Shown here: positions 37,458 through 46,863 of the stretch, piece after piece
How positions within the stretch are numbered: the stretch's first letter is position 1
Layout of the letters: each line of letters opens with the position of its first letter
Origin: Thalassotalea sp.
GTDB lineage: Bacteria; Pseudomonadota; Gammaproteobacteria; Enterobacterales; Alteromonadaceae
Reading direction: 5' to 3'
DNA length: 51,177 nt
NCBI GenBank assembly: GCA_022448425.1
Contig: JAKVCY010000008.1
Coordinates: 1-51,177 of the forward strand
Translations under genes and position numbers: made by a program
Notes under the pieces: generated by a model
What the model was told of the DNA's origin: nothing
What the model saw: the letters and a program-made list of their open reading frames with translations, nothing else
Databases searched by the model: none

Positions 37458-39683
37458 TTACAGCGAGCTGTACTTTTCTCTTAGACGCTGACGAACAAAC
37501 TCAGCCAACGTGTTGAATACAAAAGTGAAAACAAACAATACAAATGCAGCTAAGAATAGAATTCGGTAGTGAGAACTGCCTACTTCAGATTCTGGCATTT
37601 CAACTGCAATGTTAGCTGATAACGTACGCAGACCTTGGAAAATACTCCAATCAACAATTGGTGTGTTACCTGTTGCCATTAATACAATCATAGTTTCACC
37701 AACTGCGCGGCCTAGGCCCATCATCACAGCAGAGAAGATACCAGGACTAGCGGTAAGTAATACCACTTTAACAAGTGTCTGCCATGGCGTAGCACCTAGT
37801 GCTAAAGAACCGCTCGTTAAGTGTTTCGGAACACTAAAGATTGCATCTTCTGCCATCGAGAAAATTGTCGGCACAACAGCGAAGCCCATTGCAATACCTA
37901 CAACCAATGCATTACGTTGGTCAAAAGAGATACCTAAGTCGTTAGTAATGTATTGACGAATATCGCCACCAAAGAACACGTCTTCCATTACAGGCGATAA
38001 CGAGAATGCTAACACGCCTGCTAATAAAAGCATTGGGATAAGGATTAGCGGAGCCCAATCTTCAGGAATTCGCGCCTTCATCTCTTTTGGTAATTTAAAC
38101 CACGCAAAAGCCGTTAAAAAGGTTGCAACTGGCAGGAAGATAAGTAGCAGCATGATTGCTGGTAAGTAGTCTTCAATTAACGGCGCTAACCAAAGACCTG
38201 CTAAGAAACCTAAGATTACCGTCGGCAATGCTTCCATTAACTCAATCGTAGGTTTTACTTTTTTACGCATGGCTGGTGGCATGAAGTAAGCCGTGTAAAT
38301 CGCAGCACTTAATGCTAAAGGAACCGCAAATAACATCGCGTACGCAGCAGCTTTCATCGTACCGAACGAAATAGGTACTAGTGAGAACTTAGATTCGAAA
38401 TCGTCTACACCACCTGTAGATTGCCAGATGTAATCTGGCTCAGGGTAGCCTTCATACCAAACTTCTTGCCAAAGCGCCTTCCAAGTTACCTCTGGATGCT
38501 GATTGTTCACTTTCATTAATGCAAGTGATTCGCCGTCAGCAAAAATTAACGCATCCGCACGTGGTGCGATAGCGAAAGCTTTAGGTGCTGCTTTAGCAAT
38601 ATGGCCGTGCCATAAATCCGCATCACTTGTTGTGTAGAAAATACCCATTTCGCCAGACGGCGTTAATGTGAAGAAGCTCTTGCGATATAGCTCGGTGTAA
38701 ATAGCAGTCACAGGCTCTGTCGTGCTAGCAGTAAAGCGTCTAATTTCTTGGAATTGACGGCCCTTCTTAGCAGCAACTTCAAACCATTGACTCACCTGAC
38801 CTTGGCTGTCACCGATTAATACTGAACTACCACCTGATAACAACGCCATTGCAGTAATTTCTGCACCGTCGGCTACCACGTTAGTTAGCTCTGCTTTTAG
38901 GTCAACTGAGAATTCATCATCTAAATCGTAGATGAAGACACGATTACCATCGCGAACAATCGCCATCATTAAGTCAGGTGTAATGAGTACGTCATCAACG
39001 TTACCACCTGTAAATTCAATCTCTTGGTATACCGGTTCAAAAGCAGAATCGTAGCTGAAGTCATCATCAGCGACTAACGTCGTTTTGATCAATCGCTTGT
39101 CTTCCGTGTAAGCAACGAAAATCGCTTTTTCATCGTCCATTTCAAAAGCGGCTTTGACTAAACGCCCTTCTTGCTCATCAATTGGCAAGCTATCTGCGCC
39201 TAATGGATAAGCAACAGATGGTGTGATATCACGACTGTCTTTTGGGTAAATAGCTGTAAACTTGGCGCTAACAACTTTTACATTACCTTGCGTATCTGTC
39301 AGTAAGCGACGACCGCTGTTAGACGTTACCAATAGCTCAACTTCACCATCAACTAACGCTTCAGATAAAATTTCACTGCCTTGTGGGCGGAATTCGCTTT
39401 CAGACATTTGGTAGAAGGTCATGACACCTTTTTCGTCTACTTGATACGCCACTTCTTTTAACTCATCCAAGCCAGTAGCAAGTGTTACACTGCCAGGCTT
39501 AACAAGTACTTCACCAACTGGTTCTACTTCCGCAGACTCAAAAATTGGCTTAATGACATACAATAAATAGAGAAATATTAGGATCAAAGTAAATAGCACC
39601 ATGACACCTCCAAGAGAGATGAACCACTTAGCTAGTTTATTTTTCAACTGACGCACATCAGCTGATTGAGACGCTATAGACAC
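37458..39683 (-). CDS. pstC: Phosphate ABC transporter permease PstC, long form
   Basis: A 741-residue permease, more than twice the 319 residues of E. coli PstC. One membrane helix (about 20-46) is followed by some 390 periplasmic residues. These contain repeated beta-strand units that look like a propeller, for example ALLSGGSSVLIGDSQGQVSQ, which reads like a WD40 blade. The permease domain begins near residue 440, with the EAA-loop LALGATPWQTLVKVVLLTAS. It is the first gene of the pst operon and has a PhoB-box-like repeat upstream. Long PstC forms are known in Pseudomonas and relatives. The propeller reading is my inference. Confidence 0.94.
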   Translation of the reverse strand: MSIASQSADVRQLKNKLAKWFISLGGVMVLFTLILIFLYLLYVIKPIFESAEVEPVGEVLVKPGSVTLATGLDELKEVAYQVDEKGVMTFYQMSESEFRPQGSEILSEALVDGEVELLVTSNSGRRLLTDTQGNVKVVSAKFTAIYPKDSRDITPSVAYPLGADSLPIDEQEGRLVKAAFEMDDEKAIFVAYTEDKRLIKTTLVADDDFSYDSAFEPVYQEIEFTGGNVDDVLITPDLMMAIVRDGNRVFIYDLDDEFSVDLKAELTNVVADGAEITAMALLSGGSSVLIGDSQGQVSQWFEVAAKKGRQFQEIRRFTASTTEPVTAIYTELYRKSFFTLTPSGEMGIFYTTSDADLWHGHIAKAAPKAFAIAPRADALIFADGESLALMKVNNQHPEVTWKALWQEVWYEGYPEPDYIWQSTGGVDDFESKFSLVPISFGTMKAAAYAMLFAVPLALSAAIYTAYFMPPAMRKKVKPTIELMEALPTVILGFLAGLWLAPLIEDYLPAIMLLLIFLPVATFLTAFAWFKLPKEMKARIPEDWAPLILIPMLLLAGVLAFSLSPVMEDVFFGGDIRQYITNDLGISFDQRNALVVGIAMGFAVVPTIFSMAEDAIFSVPKHLTSGSLALGATPWQTLVKVVLLTASPGIFSAVMMGLGRAVGETMIVLMATGNTPIVDWSIFQGLRTLSANIAVEMPESEVGSSHYRILFLAAFVLFVFTFVFNTLAEFVRQRLREKYSSL

Positions 39684-39740
39684 TCAATATACCTACTAAA
39701 ATTAAAGGGATTAAAATGAATTGCGCGAATTATAAGACAG

Positions 39741-39777
39741 AAATGTGACAGTTTTGTGACAACCTCTGTCACAAAAC
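39741..39777 (-). promoter_or_regulatory. PhoB box before pstC
   Basis: On the minus strand TTGTCACAAAACTGTCAC (39744-39761) contains two TGTCAC elements 11 bases apart, very close to the Pho-box consensus of CTGTCAT repeats at 11-base spacing. A further inverted copy lies next to it: GTTTTGTGAC and GTCACAAAAC (39751-39777) form a palindrome with a 7-base spacer. It lies about 60 bases before the pstC start, suited to activation by PhoB. The rest of the 39684-40066 spacer is AT-rich with no gene. Confidence 0.8.
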
Positions 39778-40066
39778 CCCATGAGTAAAGCACAAAACCT
39801 TTGTTTTATATGGGGTTAAGCACAAGTCACAATGCGGTAACATATGCAATAAAGTGCTAAAAACCTGATCATTAAAGCAATTTTTAGCTAAAAAATATTT
39901 AGGACAATTTAGCCATTATCTAAAACTGAGTTTAAGACTAAGCTAATTATCTACTTTGCATTTAGTTTTTGGCTATCAACTAACTATCGATGACTAATTG
40001 CGTAAGTCAGCGCAAAAAGCCACAGAATTCAGGAGATTCAAGACAATAGTAATCACCATAGAACCC

Positions 40067-40097
40067 AAAAGAGCGAGTACAAAACTCGCTCTTTTTA
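40067..40097 (-). terminator. Terminator after the fadD-like gene
   Basis: A 12-bp perfect stem, AAAAGAGCGAGT / ACTCGCTCTTTT, with a five-base loop and T-run, 35 bases beyond the stop. Confidence 0.88.
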
Positions 40098-40129
40098 TTT
40101 CCGTTTTAAGGCATAAAAACTTGGGTCGG

Positions 40130-41707
40130 TTAGCTCGCTCTTAATTCACGGCGTAATATTTTCCCAACGGTAGATTTGGGTAACTCATCCAAAAATACAA
40201 TTTTCTTAGGCACTTTATAAGCTGTTAAATCATTGCGACAATGTTCTATAATCGCTGCCTCATCAACTTGTTGACCGGGAGCTAAAACCAAGTAGCCGCA
40301 AACTTTTTCGCCACTATGGTCATCAGGTTCACCCACCACCGCTGCTTCCATTACCTGAGGATGAGAGACAATAACCTCTTCAACCTCATTCGGATAGACG
40401 TTGAACCCAGAGACAATAATCATGTCTTTTTTACGGTCGACAATTCTAAATCTACCGTCAGCTTCAGCAATGGCTACATCGCCAGTTTTGAAGAAATCAT
40501 TAACAATTGATGCAGCGGTAGCCTCTGGTTTTTGCCAATAGCCTTGCATCACTTGTGGCCCCTTAACCACTAATTCGCCGGCTTCACCTTGTGGCACTTC
40601 TTGATTGTTGTCGTCCCAAATTTGGACTTCAGTGCCTGTTAACGGGAAACCAATGGTGCCCAGTCGCTCGTTACCAGGCTCGTTAAAGCTAACAACAGGA
40701 GACGTTTCCGACAAACCATAGCCCTCAGAAATACTGCACCCAGTCGTGCCATGCCAAAGCTGAGCAGCATCCTGAGTCAATGCAGTACCACCAGATATGG
40801 TCATTTTGAGCGCAGAAAAATCTAACGTTTCAAATTCAGGGTGGTGGCATAAACCAACAAATAAGGTATTTAAGCCACAGAACATGGTGAATTTCACGCC
40901 TTTCAGCGCACTAACAAATGCGTCTAAGTCACGGGGGTTTGGAATAAGCACATTGTGAGCACCATGTGACGAGGCCAATATCAAATTCACTAAGAAGGCG
41001 TAAATATGATACAGCGGCAATGGGCATATGTAGATATCTTTACCGTCTTCACTTACATTCTTAAAACGTTGATAACACTGCTCTGAGTTGTTAAGTAAAT
41101 TACCATGGGTTAGCACGGCGCCTTTTGATAAGCCTGTTGTACCGCCGGTATACTGAAGTACTGCTAAATCTTCCAACCCAGCTGATGATGGCGTAAATTC
41201 CGATTCCTTCTCGCCTGCTGCAATACAATCAAGTAACGACAAAAACTCGCCACTATAGGCTTTATCAGGCATCAAAAAATCAGTGACACTGGTAGCAATT
41301 ACAGTTTCTATCGGAGTATCTGATTGAATCGCTGTAAGATTTGGTAATAAGTCAGCCAAAATAACGATAGCTTTAGCGCCAGAATCAGAAAACTGATGTT
41401 TCATTTCACGCTGAGTGTATAGCGGGTTGGTATTCACCAACACTAACCCTGCCAACATAGCGCCATACGCTGCCACTGGGAATTGAATAATATTAGGCAA
41501 TTGAATTGCTATTCTATCGCCCTGTTCTAAATTTGTGTGGTGCTGCAAATATTTCGCAAACGCTAATGCTTTGTTGTATGTTTCGCCAAACGTAAATGTT
41601 TGTCCCAAACAAGTATACGCTGGCTGGTCCGCATATTTTGCAAAGCTATCCCCAATTAACTCTGCTAATGAACACTTCCCCTGTAAATCAATAATTGTGT
41701 TATCCAT
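40130..41707 (-). CDS. Long-chain acyl-CoA synthetase, FadD-like
   Basis: A 525-residue member of the AMP-binding (adenylate-forming) superfamily. The phosphate-binding loop is YTGGTTGLSKGAVLTH, the second motif is GYGLSETSPV, and the hinge FKTGDVAIAEADGRFRIVDR is followed by KKDMIIVSGFNVYPNEVE. The catalytic Lys sits in STVGKILRREL near the C-terminus. It activates a fatty acid with ATP and CoA. The closest resemblance is to FadD-type ligases, but the chain length cannot be read from sequence and an aromatic-acid substrate is possible. It follows an aldehyde dehydrogenase by 19 bases, so the two may act in sequence: aldehyde to acid to acyl-CoA. Confidence 0.9.
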   Translation of the reverse strand: MDNTIIDLQGKCSLAELIGDSFAKYADQPAYTCLGQTFTFGETYNKALAFAKYLQHHTNLEQGDRIAIQLPNIIQFPVAAYGAMLAGLVLVNTNPLYTQREMKHQFSDSGAKAIVILADLLPNLTAIQSDTPIETVIATSVTDFLMPDKAYSGEFLSLLDCIAAGEKESEFTPSSAGLEDLAVLQYTGGTTGLSKGAVLTHGNLLNNSEQCYQRFKNVSEDGKDIYICPLPLYHIYAFLVNLILASSHGAHNVLIPNPRDLDAFVSALKGVKFTMFCGLNTLFVGLCHHPEFETLDFSALKMTISGGTALTQDAAQLWHGTTGCSISEGYGLSETSPVVSFNEPGNERLGTIGFPLTGTEVQIWDDNNQEVPQGEAGELVVKGPQVMQGYWQKPEATAASIVNDFFKTGDVAIAEADGRFRIVDRKKDMIIVSGFNVYPNEVEEVIVSHPQVMEAAVVGEPDDHSGEKVCGYLVLAPGQQVDEAAIIEHCRNDLTAYKVPKKIVFLDELPKSTVGKILRRELRAS

Positions 41708-41726
41708 AGCCCTTCCATTTTGTTTT

Positions 41727-43172
41727 TTATCGTAAGAAGAATTTATATATTAGTTTATGAATCAATTTACCGTAAGGTGGGAAAGCTTGTACAGCAGAAT
41801 TAAATTTCCCCTTCTGGAATACAGACTTAGCCTTGCTAAACGTCATAAATCCCTCTGGACCATGATAGTGTCCCATGCCCGAAGGACCAACCCCACCAAA
41901 TGGTAAATCTTCCTGTGCCACGTGCATTGCGGCATCATTAATACATACACCGCCAGCGTGTGTTTGCTCCAACACTTTCTTTTGAAGCGCCTTATCGTGA
42001 CTACATAAATACAGTGCAAGTGGCCTATCGCGATCATTAATAAAGTCGATCGCTTCATCGATAGTTTGATAACTGACGATAGGTAATAGTGGTCCAAATA
42101 TTTCCTGCTGCATCACGGTCATATCATCAGACACGTTTGTCACAAGCGTCAACGGCAGTTTGCAAGCAGACAAACAGGCTTCAAGAGAGTCTGAACCCAA
42201 CACTTCAATTTTGCCTCCTTTTGCTTCTGCATCATCTAAGCATTCTTTAAGTCGCGAAAGCTGAGCGCTATTGATAATTGCTGTGACATCATTATTGTCA
42301 GCGACCTTAGGATACATTTTATCATGCCAATATCGCGTTGCTTCAATTAACTCACCAACGCGATTTTTGGGGCAAAGAATATAGTCAGGCGCTACACAAG
42401 TTTGTCCGGCGTTCAGGGTTTTCCCCAAAATAAAGCGCGACACTGCATCTTTCATATCAATCTGAGTATCTATGATTGTTGGAGACTTACCACCAAGCTC
42501 TAACGTAACCGGTGTTAGATTTTGTGCTGCTGCAGCCATCACCATCTTGCCAACCCTTGTTGAGCCAGTGAATAGCAAATGATCGAAGGCTTTGGTAGAG
42601 AAGTGAGCAGCTACTTTAGGGCCACCACCATAAAGTGAGACATCGGCTGTAGTAAATATCTCAGCCAGCATTGCATGTAATACCTGATTAGTAGTCGGTG
42701 TAAACTCCGACATTTTAATCATGACTTTGTTACCAGCAGCCAGCGCGGTAGCAAGCGGGCCAATCGCAAGATAAAGAGGATAGTTCCAAGGCGTAATGAT
42801 GCCAACAACACCTAAAGGCTGATACATAACGAAAGCTTTCGCTGGCTGAAACAACACCCCTACTTTCCGTTTCGATGGTTTCATCCAGCTTTCAAGATGC
42901 TTGATGGCGTAGTCAATGGCCATTAACGATGGCATGAAATCGCCCATTTTGCTGTCGTCATGTGAGCGACAACCAAAATCTTTATCTAGGGCTTCAATTA
43001 GAGCACTTTGATGCTTGAGCATTCCCGCTTTCAACTGCTTTAAGTTCTCAATACGTTGCTCGTATGCCAAATAAGGTTGTTGATAAAACGATGCCTTTTG
43101 TTGCTCAAAGTGGTGCTCGATTGCATCGACAAAATGCGAGTCTTGCTCTATTGTATAGGTATTATCAGCCAT
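41727..43172 (-). CDS. calB: Coniferyl-type aldehyde dehydrogenase
   Basis: A 481-residue NAD(P)-dependent aldehyde dehydrogenase. The catalytic Cys259 is in NAGQTCVAPDY and the general base Glu225 in VTLELGGKSP; the cofactor-binding motif is FTGSTRVGKMV. The substitution WNYPLYLAIGPLATALAAGN and the C-terminal FPPYGKLIHKLIYKFFLR resemble the class-3 and coniferyl-aldehyde group, whose C-termini are hydrophobic and membrane-associated. It oxidises aldehydes to acids, and the substrate could equally be a fatty aldehyde given the acyl-CoA synthetase directly downstream. The name calB is the usual database label and should be read as approximate. Confidence 0.87.
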   Translation of the reverse strand: MADNTYTIEQDSHFVDAIEHHFEQQKASFYQQPYLAYEQRIENLKQLKAGMLKHQSALIEALDKDFGCRSHDDSKMGDFMPSLMAIDYAIKHLESWMKPSKRKVGVLFQPAKAFVMYQPLGVVGIITPWNYPLYLAIGPLATALAAGNKVMIKMSEFTPTTNQVLHAMLAEIFTTADVSLYGGGPKVAAHFSTKAFDHLLFTGSTRVGKMVMAAAAQNLTPVTLELGGKSPTIIDTQIDMKDAVSRFILGKTLNAGQTCVAPDYILCPKNRVGELIEATRYWHDKMYPKVADNNDVTAIINSAQLSRLKECLDDAEAKGGKIEVLGSDSLEACLSACKLPLTLVTNVSDDMTVMQQEIFGPLLPIVSYQTIDEAIDFINDRDRPLALYLCSHDKALQKKVLEQTHAGGVCINDAAMHVAQEDLPFGGVGPSGMGHYHGPEGFMTFSKAKSVFQKGKFNSAVQAFPPYGKLIHKLIYKFFLR

Positions 43173-43456
43173 GGAGTAGCCTTCTTATTGTTTTGTTTCG
43201 TTAATATCGCATCCGTCGCAGCCTCTTCTATACACTATGAATTAGATGAATAGACCGCATAAGTAACCCAAGGTTACTTAATTCGTCATGGCAGATCAAC
43301 ATATGGGCGTTTTCTTTCAATTGACTTAATGAAATTGCTACAGGGTATCAAACTGACTATTGACAATTCGTCGCCAAAGGTTAGCTTAAACACTGTTTTT
43401 AGAAGGATATTTTCTACTTTTGCGTCAATAGAACGCATTGAGTTGGGTAAAGCTGC

Positions 43457-43876
43457 ATGCAAATATCAAAAATAATGACAACTGAGCTTATTACGCTATC
43501 GCTTGATAATACACTGGCAGATGCGAAAACACTGTTTGATCAACACCGTATTCATCACATTATTGTACTCGATGACGATGACAAGCTCGCAGGTTTACTA
43601 ACAGATAGGGACCTGTATAAGCATTTAAGCCCAACTATCGGCACTTACAAAGAAACTCACCTAGATCAGCAAATGCTGAAAAAGAAAATACATCTAGTGA
43701 TGACGCGCACTATCATTACTGCAACGCCAGAATTAACCATCAAAGACGCTTTGATTTGGTTCGACGACAACCACATTTCGTGCTTGCCAGTTATTAGCCC
43801 AGATAACCATGTGTTAGGCATTATTTCTTGGCGCGATTTAATAAAAGTACTGGCCCAAGTGCAACGTCAAGGCTAA
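43457..43876 (+). CDS. Two-CBS-domain protein
   Basis: A 139-residue stand-alone pair of CBS domains. The first begins MTTELITLSLDNTLADAKTL and includes HHIIVLDDDDKLAGLLTDRD. The second begins TRTIITATPELTIKDAL and ends LPVISPDNHVLGIISWRDLI. Such Bateman modules bind adenosine nucleotides and regulate other proteins. There is no catalytic domain attached, so the partner is unknown. It stands alone between divergent calB and ettA, about 115 bases before the latter. Confidence 0.88.
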   Translation: MQISKIMTTELITLSLDNTLADAKTLFDQHRIHHIIVLDDDDKLAGLLTDRDLYKHLSPTIGTYKETHLDQQMLKKKIHLVMTRTIITATPELTIKDALIWFDDNHISCLPVISPDNHVLGIISWRDLIKVLAQVQRQG

Positions 43877-43991
43877 AGGCGATAGAAAGGCCCGCAAATT
43901 AACCATTGATTCACAAAGGAAGATTGCGGCAATCATCGCTTCTAACTACAATACACAGCAATTATCTCATCATAATCATTAGGATTAACTC

Positions 43992-45665
43992 ATGGCATTG
44001 CCAGATAAATTTATCTACTCAATGCACCGCGTATCAAAAGTGGTGCCTCCAAAGAGAACTATCTTAAAAAACATTAGTTTATCATTCTTCCCTGGCGCTA
44101 AAATCGGCGTATTAGGTTTGAATGGTGCAGGTAAGTCAACATTACTCCGCATCATGGCGGGTGTTGATACTGAGTTTGAAGGTGAAGCTCACGCATTAGC
44201 AGGTACAAAAATTGGCTACTTTCCACAAGAGCCTCAACTTGACGAAAACCAAACAGTTCGCGAAGCCGTTGAAGAAGCATTTGCCGAAGTTAAATCTGCA
44301 TTAACGCGCCTTGACCAAGTGTACATGGAATATGCAGAAGAAGGCGCAGATTTCGATGCACTTGCTAAAGAGCAAGGTGAGTTAGAAGCTATCATCGCTA
44401 GCCATGACGGTCATAACTTAGACAACGCACTAGAAAAAGCAGCTGATGCCCTTCGCCTACCAGAGTGGGATCAAAAAATCGCGGTACTTTCTGGTGGTGA
44501 ACGTCGCCGTGTTGCTCTATGTCGCTTGTTGCTATCTAAACCAGACATGTTATTACTTGACGAACCTACCAACCACTTAGATGCCGAATCTGTTGCTTGG
44601 TTAGAGCGATTCTTACACGACTTCAACGGTACCGTTGTGGCAATTACCCATGACCGTTACTTCCTAGACAATGTAGCTGGCTGGATTTTAGAACTTGACC
44701 GCGGTGAAGGTATTCCATGGGAAGGTAACTACTCTTCTTGGCTTGAGCAAAAAGATGCTCGACTACAACAAGAGCAACGCGGTGAAAAAGCACTACAAAA
44801 AACCATTAAGCAAGAGCTTGAATGGGTTCGTCAAAACCCTAAAGCACGTCAAGCGAAAAACAAAGCTCGTATGGCGCGTTTCGAGGAGCTTAACAGCCAA
44901 GAGCACCAAAAACGTAATGAAACTAACGAGTTATACATTCCACCAGGTCCTCGTTTAGGCGACAAGGTATTAGATGTTAACAACCTGGTAAAATCTTACG
45001 GTGAGCGCGTGCTAATTGACGATTTAAGCTTCAGCATTCCAAAAGGTGCGATCGTCGGTATCATCGGTGCTAACGGTGCAGGTAAATCAACGCTATTTAA
45101 AATGCTGTCAGGTGCTGAGCAACCAGACTCTGGCTCTGTTGATGTTGGTGAAACGGTCAAGCTTGCAAGCGTTGACCAATTCCGAGACGACATGAATGAC
45201 AAGAATACGGTTTACCAAGAGATCTCTGAAGGTCACGATATCATTCAAATTGGTGGTTACGAAATCAACTCTCGTGCCTATTGTTCACGCTTTAATTTCA
45301 AGGGCAATGACCAACAGAAATTTATTGGTGACCTTTCAGGTGGTGAACGCAACCGTGTGCATTTAGCAAAGCTAGTGAAAACTGGTGGTAACTTGTTACT
45401 TCTGGATGAGCCAACCAACGACCTTGACGTTGAAACGCTGCGCGCACTTGAAGAAGCCCTGCTTGAGTTCCCTGGTTGTGCCATGGTTATCTCGCATGAC
45501 CGTTGGTTCCTTGATCGTATCGCAACTCACATCATCGATTACCGCGATGAAGGTCAGGTTAACTTTTTCGAAGGTAACTTTAGCGAATACGATGAATGGC
45601 TGAAAAAAACGCTTGGGCCTGATGCAAATCAACCGCATCGCATAAAATACAAAAAAATCAGTTAA
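43992..45665 (+). CDS. ettA: Energy-dependent translational throttle EttA
   Basis: A 557-residue ABC-F ATPase with two nucleotide-binding domains and no membrane segments. Domain 1: Walker A GLNGAGKST, signature LSGGERRRVALCRLLL, Walker B LLLDEPTNHLD. Domain 2: Walker A GANGAGKST, signature LSGGERNRVHLAKLV, Walker B LLLDEPTNDLD. The linker between them carries the P-site tRNA-interacting arm and the short arm typical of EttA (WVRQNPKARQAKNKARMARF). EttA binds the ribosomal E site and gates entry to elongation according to the ATP/ADP ratio. TTAGGA lies before the ATG and a terminator follows. Confidence 0.96.
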   Translation: MALPDKFIYSMHRVSKVVPPKRTILKNISLSFFPGAKIGVLGLNGAGKSTLLRIMAGVDTEFEGEAHALAGTKIGYFPQEPQLDENQTVREAVEEAFAEVKSALTRLDQVYMEYAEEGADFDALAKEQGELEAIIASHDGHNLDNALEKAADALRLPEWDQKIAVLSGGERRRVALCRLLLSKPDMLLLDEPTNHLDAESVAWLERFLHDFNGTVVAITHDRYFLDNVAGWILELDRGEGIPWEGNYSSWLEQKDARLQQEQRGEKALQKTIKQELEWVRQNPKARQAKNKARMARFEELNSQEHQKRNETNELYIPPGPRLGDKVLDVNNLVKSYGERVLIDDLSFSIPKGAIVGIIGANGAGKSTLFKMLSGAEQPDSGSVDVGETVKLASVDQFRDDMNDKNTVYQEISEGHDIIQIGGYEINSRAYCSRFNFKGNDQQKFIGDLSGGERNRVHLAKLVKTGGNLLLLDEPTNDLDVETLRALEEALLEFPGCAMVISHDRWFLDRIATHIIDYRDEGQVNFFEGNFSEYDEWLKKTLGPDANQPHRIKYKKIS

Positions 45666-45678
45666 TTCTGAAATATTT

Positions 45679-45702
45679 AAGGCACCTAAGGGTGCCTTTT
45701 TT
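45679..45702 (+). terminator. Terminator after ettA
   Basis: AAGGCACC / GGTGCCTT with a TAAG loop, then a T-run, 14 bases after the stop. Confidence 0.9.
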
Positions 45703-45754
45703 ATAAACACAAGCTATGCTAGATATTAACCACTACTAATGATTTTTATTTGAA

Positions 45755-46117
45755 ATGGAAAACAGACGTCAATTCACTCGCATTCTTTTTTCAATCAAAG
45801 CTAAGCTCACTGTCGATGAGCAAGAGTACCCTGTCTCCATTCATGATATTTCATTAAATGGTGCCTTAGTCACTGATCCTAACACCGAGCAATATCTGCA
45901 AGGTAAACTAGGTACTTTAATGTTTTCGCTAAGTGACGCAGAGTCAACGGTTGAAATGCACGTGGCGGTAGTTCATCAAGAGCCTGAAGTTATCGGACTT
46001 CAGGTTAATGCAATCGATATCGATAGTGTCACTCACCTTAGGCGATTGGTCGAATTAAACCTCGGTGATGAAAGCCAATTAGAAAAAGAACTTTCCCAAC
46101 TTTCCAAACACAATTAA
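45755..46117 (+). CDS. PilZ-domain cyclic-di-GMP receptor
   Basis: A 120-residue single PilZ domain. Both ligand motifs are intact: RQFTR (the RxxxR motif, residues 5-9) and DISLNG (the D/NxSxxG motif near residue 32). These bind cyclic-di-GMP, so the protein should act as a receptor that alters motility, adhesion or another partner. The partner is not evident. The start lacks a clear ribosome-binding site. It is followed 17 bases on by the gcvR-like gene, perhaps co-transcribed. Confidence 0.92.
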   Translation: MENRRQFTRILFSIKAKLTVDEQEYPVSIHDISLNGALVTDPNTEQYLQGKLGTLMFSLSDAESTVEMHVAVVHQEPEVIGLQVNAIDIDSVTHLRRLVELNLGDESQLEKELSQLSKHN

Positions 46118-46134
46118 TCAGTAAGGGACGTAGT

Positions 46135-46638
46135 ATGCAACATATTGTTATTAGCTTTGTCGGCCAAGACAAGCCAGGCCTTGTTGAAAAATTATCTAAC
46201 CTTATCAGCGAACATCAAGGCAATTGGCAAAATAGTAGTCTTCATCATTTAAGTGGCATGTTTGCTGGCGTCATTGAAGTTTCGGCACAAAGCGAACAAA
46301 TTGCCGCATTAACAGCAGCGCTATCTGATATCGAAGATCTAAACGTCATTACTCAAACCACTCAAGCCGCGAAAAGCGAAAGTAATCTAGAGACGGTAAC
46401 GCTAGAGCTAACAGCAAATGACCGTACTGGCATTGTCCAAGATATTTCCTCTGTAATTCACCAACAAGGTGGCAATTTATTAAAGCTGGTTAGTAAGCAA
46501 GGTCCTGCCCCTCACACGGGTGTCACAATGTTTAACGCAAAGGCAAAGATTGCAGTGAGTGCATCACACCTGGACAAATTAATTGATGCATTAGAGTCTA
46601 TTGAAAATGACTTAATGGTTGATGTATCTGCCAACTAA
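46135..46638 (+). CDS. gcvR: ACT-domain protein, GcvR-like
   Basis: A 167-residue protein of two ACT domains. The first begins HIVISFVGQDKPGLVEKLSN and the second LETVTLELTANDRTGIVQDI; the D-x-P/T-G-I/L motif of ACT ligand sites is in both. The plan and length match GcvR, the glycine-cleavage repressor partner of GcvA. No gcvA or glycine-cleavage gene lies nearby, so the specific role is uncertain; a general amino-acid-sensing regulator is an alternative. AAGGGA stands before the ATG. Confidence 0.8.
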   Translation: MQHIVISFVGQDKPGLVEKLSNLISEHQGNWQNSSLHHLSGMFAGVIEVSAQSEQIAALTAALSDIEDLNVITQTTQAAKSESNLETVTLELTANDRTGIVQDISSVIHQQGGNLLKLVSKQGPAPHTGVTMFNAKAKIAVSASHLDKLIDALESIENDLMVDVSAN

Positions 46639-46780
46639 TGCGCTAGCCATTTTAGCTATCTAAACTTTGAGGTTGTTTTAAGAAAGTATCAGCAACTCCC
46701 ATTCAATATAGCAACCATTCTGAGCTATCGAGAAATGGCAATCGAATAAAAAGCATTCGCTAATTGTATTGACTAGAAAA

Positions 46781-46830
46781 TTGTGACAGTTTAAAGACAG
46801 ACTTCGTCAAACTGTCACATTCAGTTAGTA
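46781..46830. promoter_or_regulatory. Candidate PhoB sites before ppk
   Basis: On the minus strand CTGTCTTTAAACTGTCAC (46784-46801) has two CTGTC elements 11 bases apart, close to the Pho-box consensus. On the plus strand another CTGTCACATT lies at 46812-46821. Together they form an inverted arrangement, TGTGACAGTTT ... AAACTGTCACA (46783-46819). It is about 40-80 bases before the ppk start. PhoB control of ppk is known in other proteobacteria; here it is inferred. Confidence 0.6.
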
Positions 46831-46863
46831 GACTGATATTTTTAATAAAAATCTCACGGTTAA

